This document shows, in pieces, positions 32,365 through 33,874 of a stretch of 33,874 nucleotides of DNA. Each line of letters begins with the position of its first letter. Within the stretch, counting starts at the first letter, position 1. The stretch comes from an uncultured Bacteroidales bacterium (GTDB lineage Bacteria > Bacteroidota > Bacteroidia > Bacteroidales > UBA4417). A program made the position numbers and the translations under genes. Below the pieces are notes generated by a model that saw only the letters and a list, made by a program, of their open reading frames with translations, was not told where the DNA came from and ran no database searches. The stretch lies in contig CAIWMA010000193.1 in assembly GCA_903913645.1 (NCBI GenBank), positions 1-33,874 on the forward strand, in the 5' to 3' direction.

Positions 32365-33874
32365 TCAGAATCGGTAACCGGCTTCAAACATAATGAACCG
32401 GCTGATACCAAGATTGCCCTTGTTATCTGTATAAGTGTTGTTGGTAAGGTTCTGGATGGTAAGGGAAAGAGAATAATGCTGCGCAAAAACATGTGATATT
32501 TTTGCATCCAAACGGTAATATGCCGGCGTCTCCACAAGATTCTCATCATCCGTATACAATGGACCAGTATATTCGTAAACAAGCATGCTGTTAAAAAATT
32601 TGTTTTTCCAGTTTAGCATCGCTGTTAACCGGTTTTTGGGCACTTCCATCAGGAATTTTCCCGATAGGTCCTTTGCTACAAAACGAATGGTATCGAACGA
32701 TTTGATAACCGAATGATTATATGCATAGGACAAAGTCAGATCAAGAGATTTTACGGGACTCACATGCAATGTGGCTTCAGCGCCGGTAATGGCAGCTTTG
32801 CTCACGTTTTCGCGTTTAAGTATAGCTTTAGGACTTGATGTGGAGTAAACTGTATCGCCGGTACCTACAAAGTATTGAAACTGGTTCCCGATTGAATAAT
32901 ATACCGATGGCTCAAAACGAAGATATTTGTTAATTACGAACGATCCCCCGGCTTCAAAATTATTGAGATGTTCGGGTTCCAGCTCAGGATTTGCCATTTT
33001 AAAACCTTTCGAAATGCTTCCGCTGCGGCACATATCGTCGAGCGTGCCTGGTCTGAAACCGGCCGCATAATTTATATAAACCGAATTGGAATGGCTCAGA
33101 TTGTAACGGGCACCTATTTTCGGACTTATAGCGAGCCAGTTTTTATCCTTATAATTCCCGGTATATGCCATCATATAGCTATTGGTGACCGAAGGAGTTG
33201 AAATGGTAAAAGCAGCATCGCTGAAAAAGACGGCATCGGCTCTGGCACCGGCAACTATTTTCAGACGGTTATTCAGCATACTGAATTCATCCTGAACGAA
33301 AACAGCAAAGGCGTTCATTTTTCCTTTATTGTTAATCGTATCGGTGGAAGTAAAATATATGTCAGATGCATCGGCACCGCTTAGCCTGATGTCGGATCCA
33401 TAGGTAAATTTGTGATTTACACCGGCTTTGGTAGTTGCCGAAAGCCAGATTCCGCCATCGTTTCGGTGCGAATCAGTAAGGTATAAAACGTATTGGGTTA
33501 TAGCATAAGGTGGAGTTTTTTCGGTTTTTAACTGCTCCTTCTGGTTCATGTAGTTTTCGAGTTGCATGTATGCATTGGCAGTAACCTGGGTTTTGCCGAT
33601 ATATCCATAATAGGTTGCATAGGCATGATTCGTACGATACTTGTAATATCCTCCTTCCGGGTCATAAACCCGGATTCCGTCACCGGTTTTGTCGTCAAAA
33701 TAATTATACCCGATTTCCAGGCGGCTGCTGTCGTTTAAATTGTAAGCCATTTTAGCACCTACATTATATTCCCACAGGTAGGTTTTAACATCCGTACTAT
33801 CGAGTGATTCTTCGGGCGCAATTATGTAACCATCGCCTCGTCGGTAAAATGAGTTTATGCTCCAGCCAAGTTTC
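32365..33874 (-). CDS. TonB-dependent receptor, C-terminal barrel (start beyond right edge)
   Basis: About 502 residues of the outer membrane barrel are visible and the reading frame stays open to the window's right edge, where it reads WSINSFYRRGDGY, a typical barrel strand; the ATG at 33750 is therefore internal. Alternating aromatic strands with Asp/Asn/Gly turns run through the whole segment (for example LEIGYNYFDDKTGDG, FVQDEFSMLNNRLKIVAGARAD, SPKIGARYNLSHSNSVYINYAAGFRPG), and the protein ends in LTIQNLTNNTYTDN and an aromatic C-terminal FEAGYRF, as in TonB receptors. The plug and TonB box lie outside. Substrate is unknown; likely a siderophore, cobalamin or sugar. It is upstream of the T9SS gene. 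Confidence 0.9.
   Translation of the reverse strand, partial: KLGWSINSFYRRGDGYIIAPEESLDSTDVKTYLWEYNVGAKMAYNLNDSSRLEIGYNYFDDKTGDGIRVYDPEGGYYKYRTNHAYATYYGYIGKTQVTANAYMQLENYMNQKEQLKTEKTPPYAITQYVLYLTDSHRNDGGIWLSATTKAGVNHKFTYGSDIRLSGADASDIYFTSTDTINNKGKMNAFAVFVQDEFSMLNNRLKIVAGARADAVFFSDAAFTISTPSVTNSYMMAYTGNYKDKNWLAISPKIGARYNLSHSNSVYINYAAGFRPGTLDDMCRSGSISKGFKMANPELEPEHLNNFEAGGSFVINKYLRFEPSVYYSIGNQFQYFVGTGDTVYSTSSPKAILKRENVSKAAITGAEATLHVSPVKSLDLTLSYAYNHSVIKSFDTIRFVAKDLSGKFLMEVPKNRLTAMLNWKNKFFNSMLVYEYTGPLYTDDENLVETPAYYRLDAKISHVFAQHYSLSLTIQNLTNNTYTDNKGNLGISRFIMFEAGYRF

Overview
The window looks like chromosomal DNA of a Bacteroidota species, most likely a Bacteroidales/Marinilabiliales-type lineage. 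The reasons are two secreted proteins with C-terminal type IX secretion (T9SS) sorting domains, a TonB-dependent receptor, Bacteroidetes-type -7 boxes (TAnnTTTG), almost no Shine-Dalgarno sequences, and AT-rich spacers. No rRNA, tRNA, CRISPR array, transposase, integrase or phage module was seen. Two genes run off the ends: a TolC-family gene at the left and a TonB-dependent receptor at the right.

Layout. 1-1350: an efflux locus on the minus strand (TetR regulator, then TolC-like protein) with two matching TTCGAC-N15-GTCGAA palindromes. 1425-3465: an HXXEE membrane protein and NADP-type glutamate dehydrogenase (minus). 3820-8312: a large GAF/receiver/PEP-pyruvate-binding signalling protein, divergent from gdhA across a 354-base spacer with two tandem palindromes, then a queuosine-precursor transporter (plus). 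8397-8460: an octamer minisatellite between convergent genes. 8457-8879: a rhodanese-like protein lacking the catalytic Cys. 9117-11390: a membrane histidine kinase ending in a STAS-like domain. 11528-14871: a compact arsenic operon (arsR, an arsC fused to a C_GCAxxG_C_C redox domain, arsM, ACR3 pump) with a tandem operator and a strong terminator. 14890-16801: a T9SS protein and a small M15 peptidase.

16895-20968: a minus-strand group of serine hydrolase, DUF4242 protein, DUF4440-like lipoprotein and M20 amidohydrolase, in which two consecutive spacers carry the same 31-bp repeat. 21439-28228: a minus-strand membrane, haem and oxidative-stress region: cydA-cydB-DUF1475-DUF1295, then peroxiredoxin-tspO, then two DoxX-like genes, then a SOUL protein. 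The first gene (cydA) and the last (SOUL), about 6 kb apart, each have an upstream palindrome of the same design (TGTTTAAY-N14-RTTAAACA), which suggests one regulator ties the two ends together. 28349-30837: the DUF2157-DUF4401-GDYXXLXY membrane trio with overlapping genes. 30916-33874: a VOC protein, a T9SS protein and the TonB-dependent receptor, the last two apparently co-transcribed.

How the genes work together. The best understood unit is arsenic detoxification: sensing, arsenate reduction, arsenite methylation and arsenite export. The best candidates for undescribed biology are the shared cyd/SOUL operator and its possible regulon, the GAF-receiver-PEP-binding protein with its tandem palindromes, the kinase-STAS fusion, the ArsC-redox fusion, and the peroxiredoxin fused to a two-helix membrane domain. 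All calls come from reading the sequence and recalling families; no search was run.
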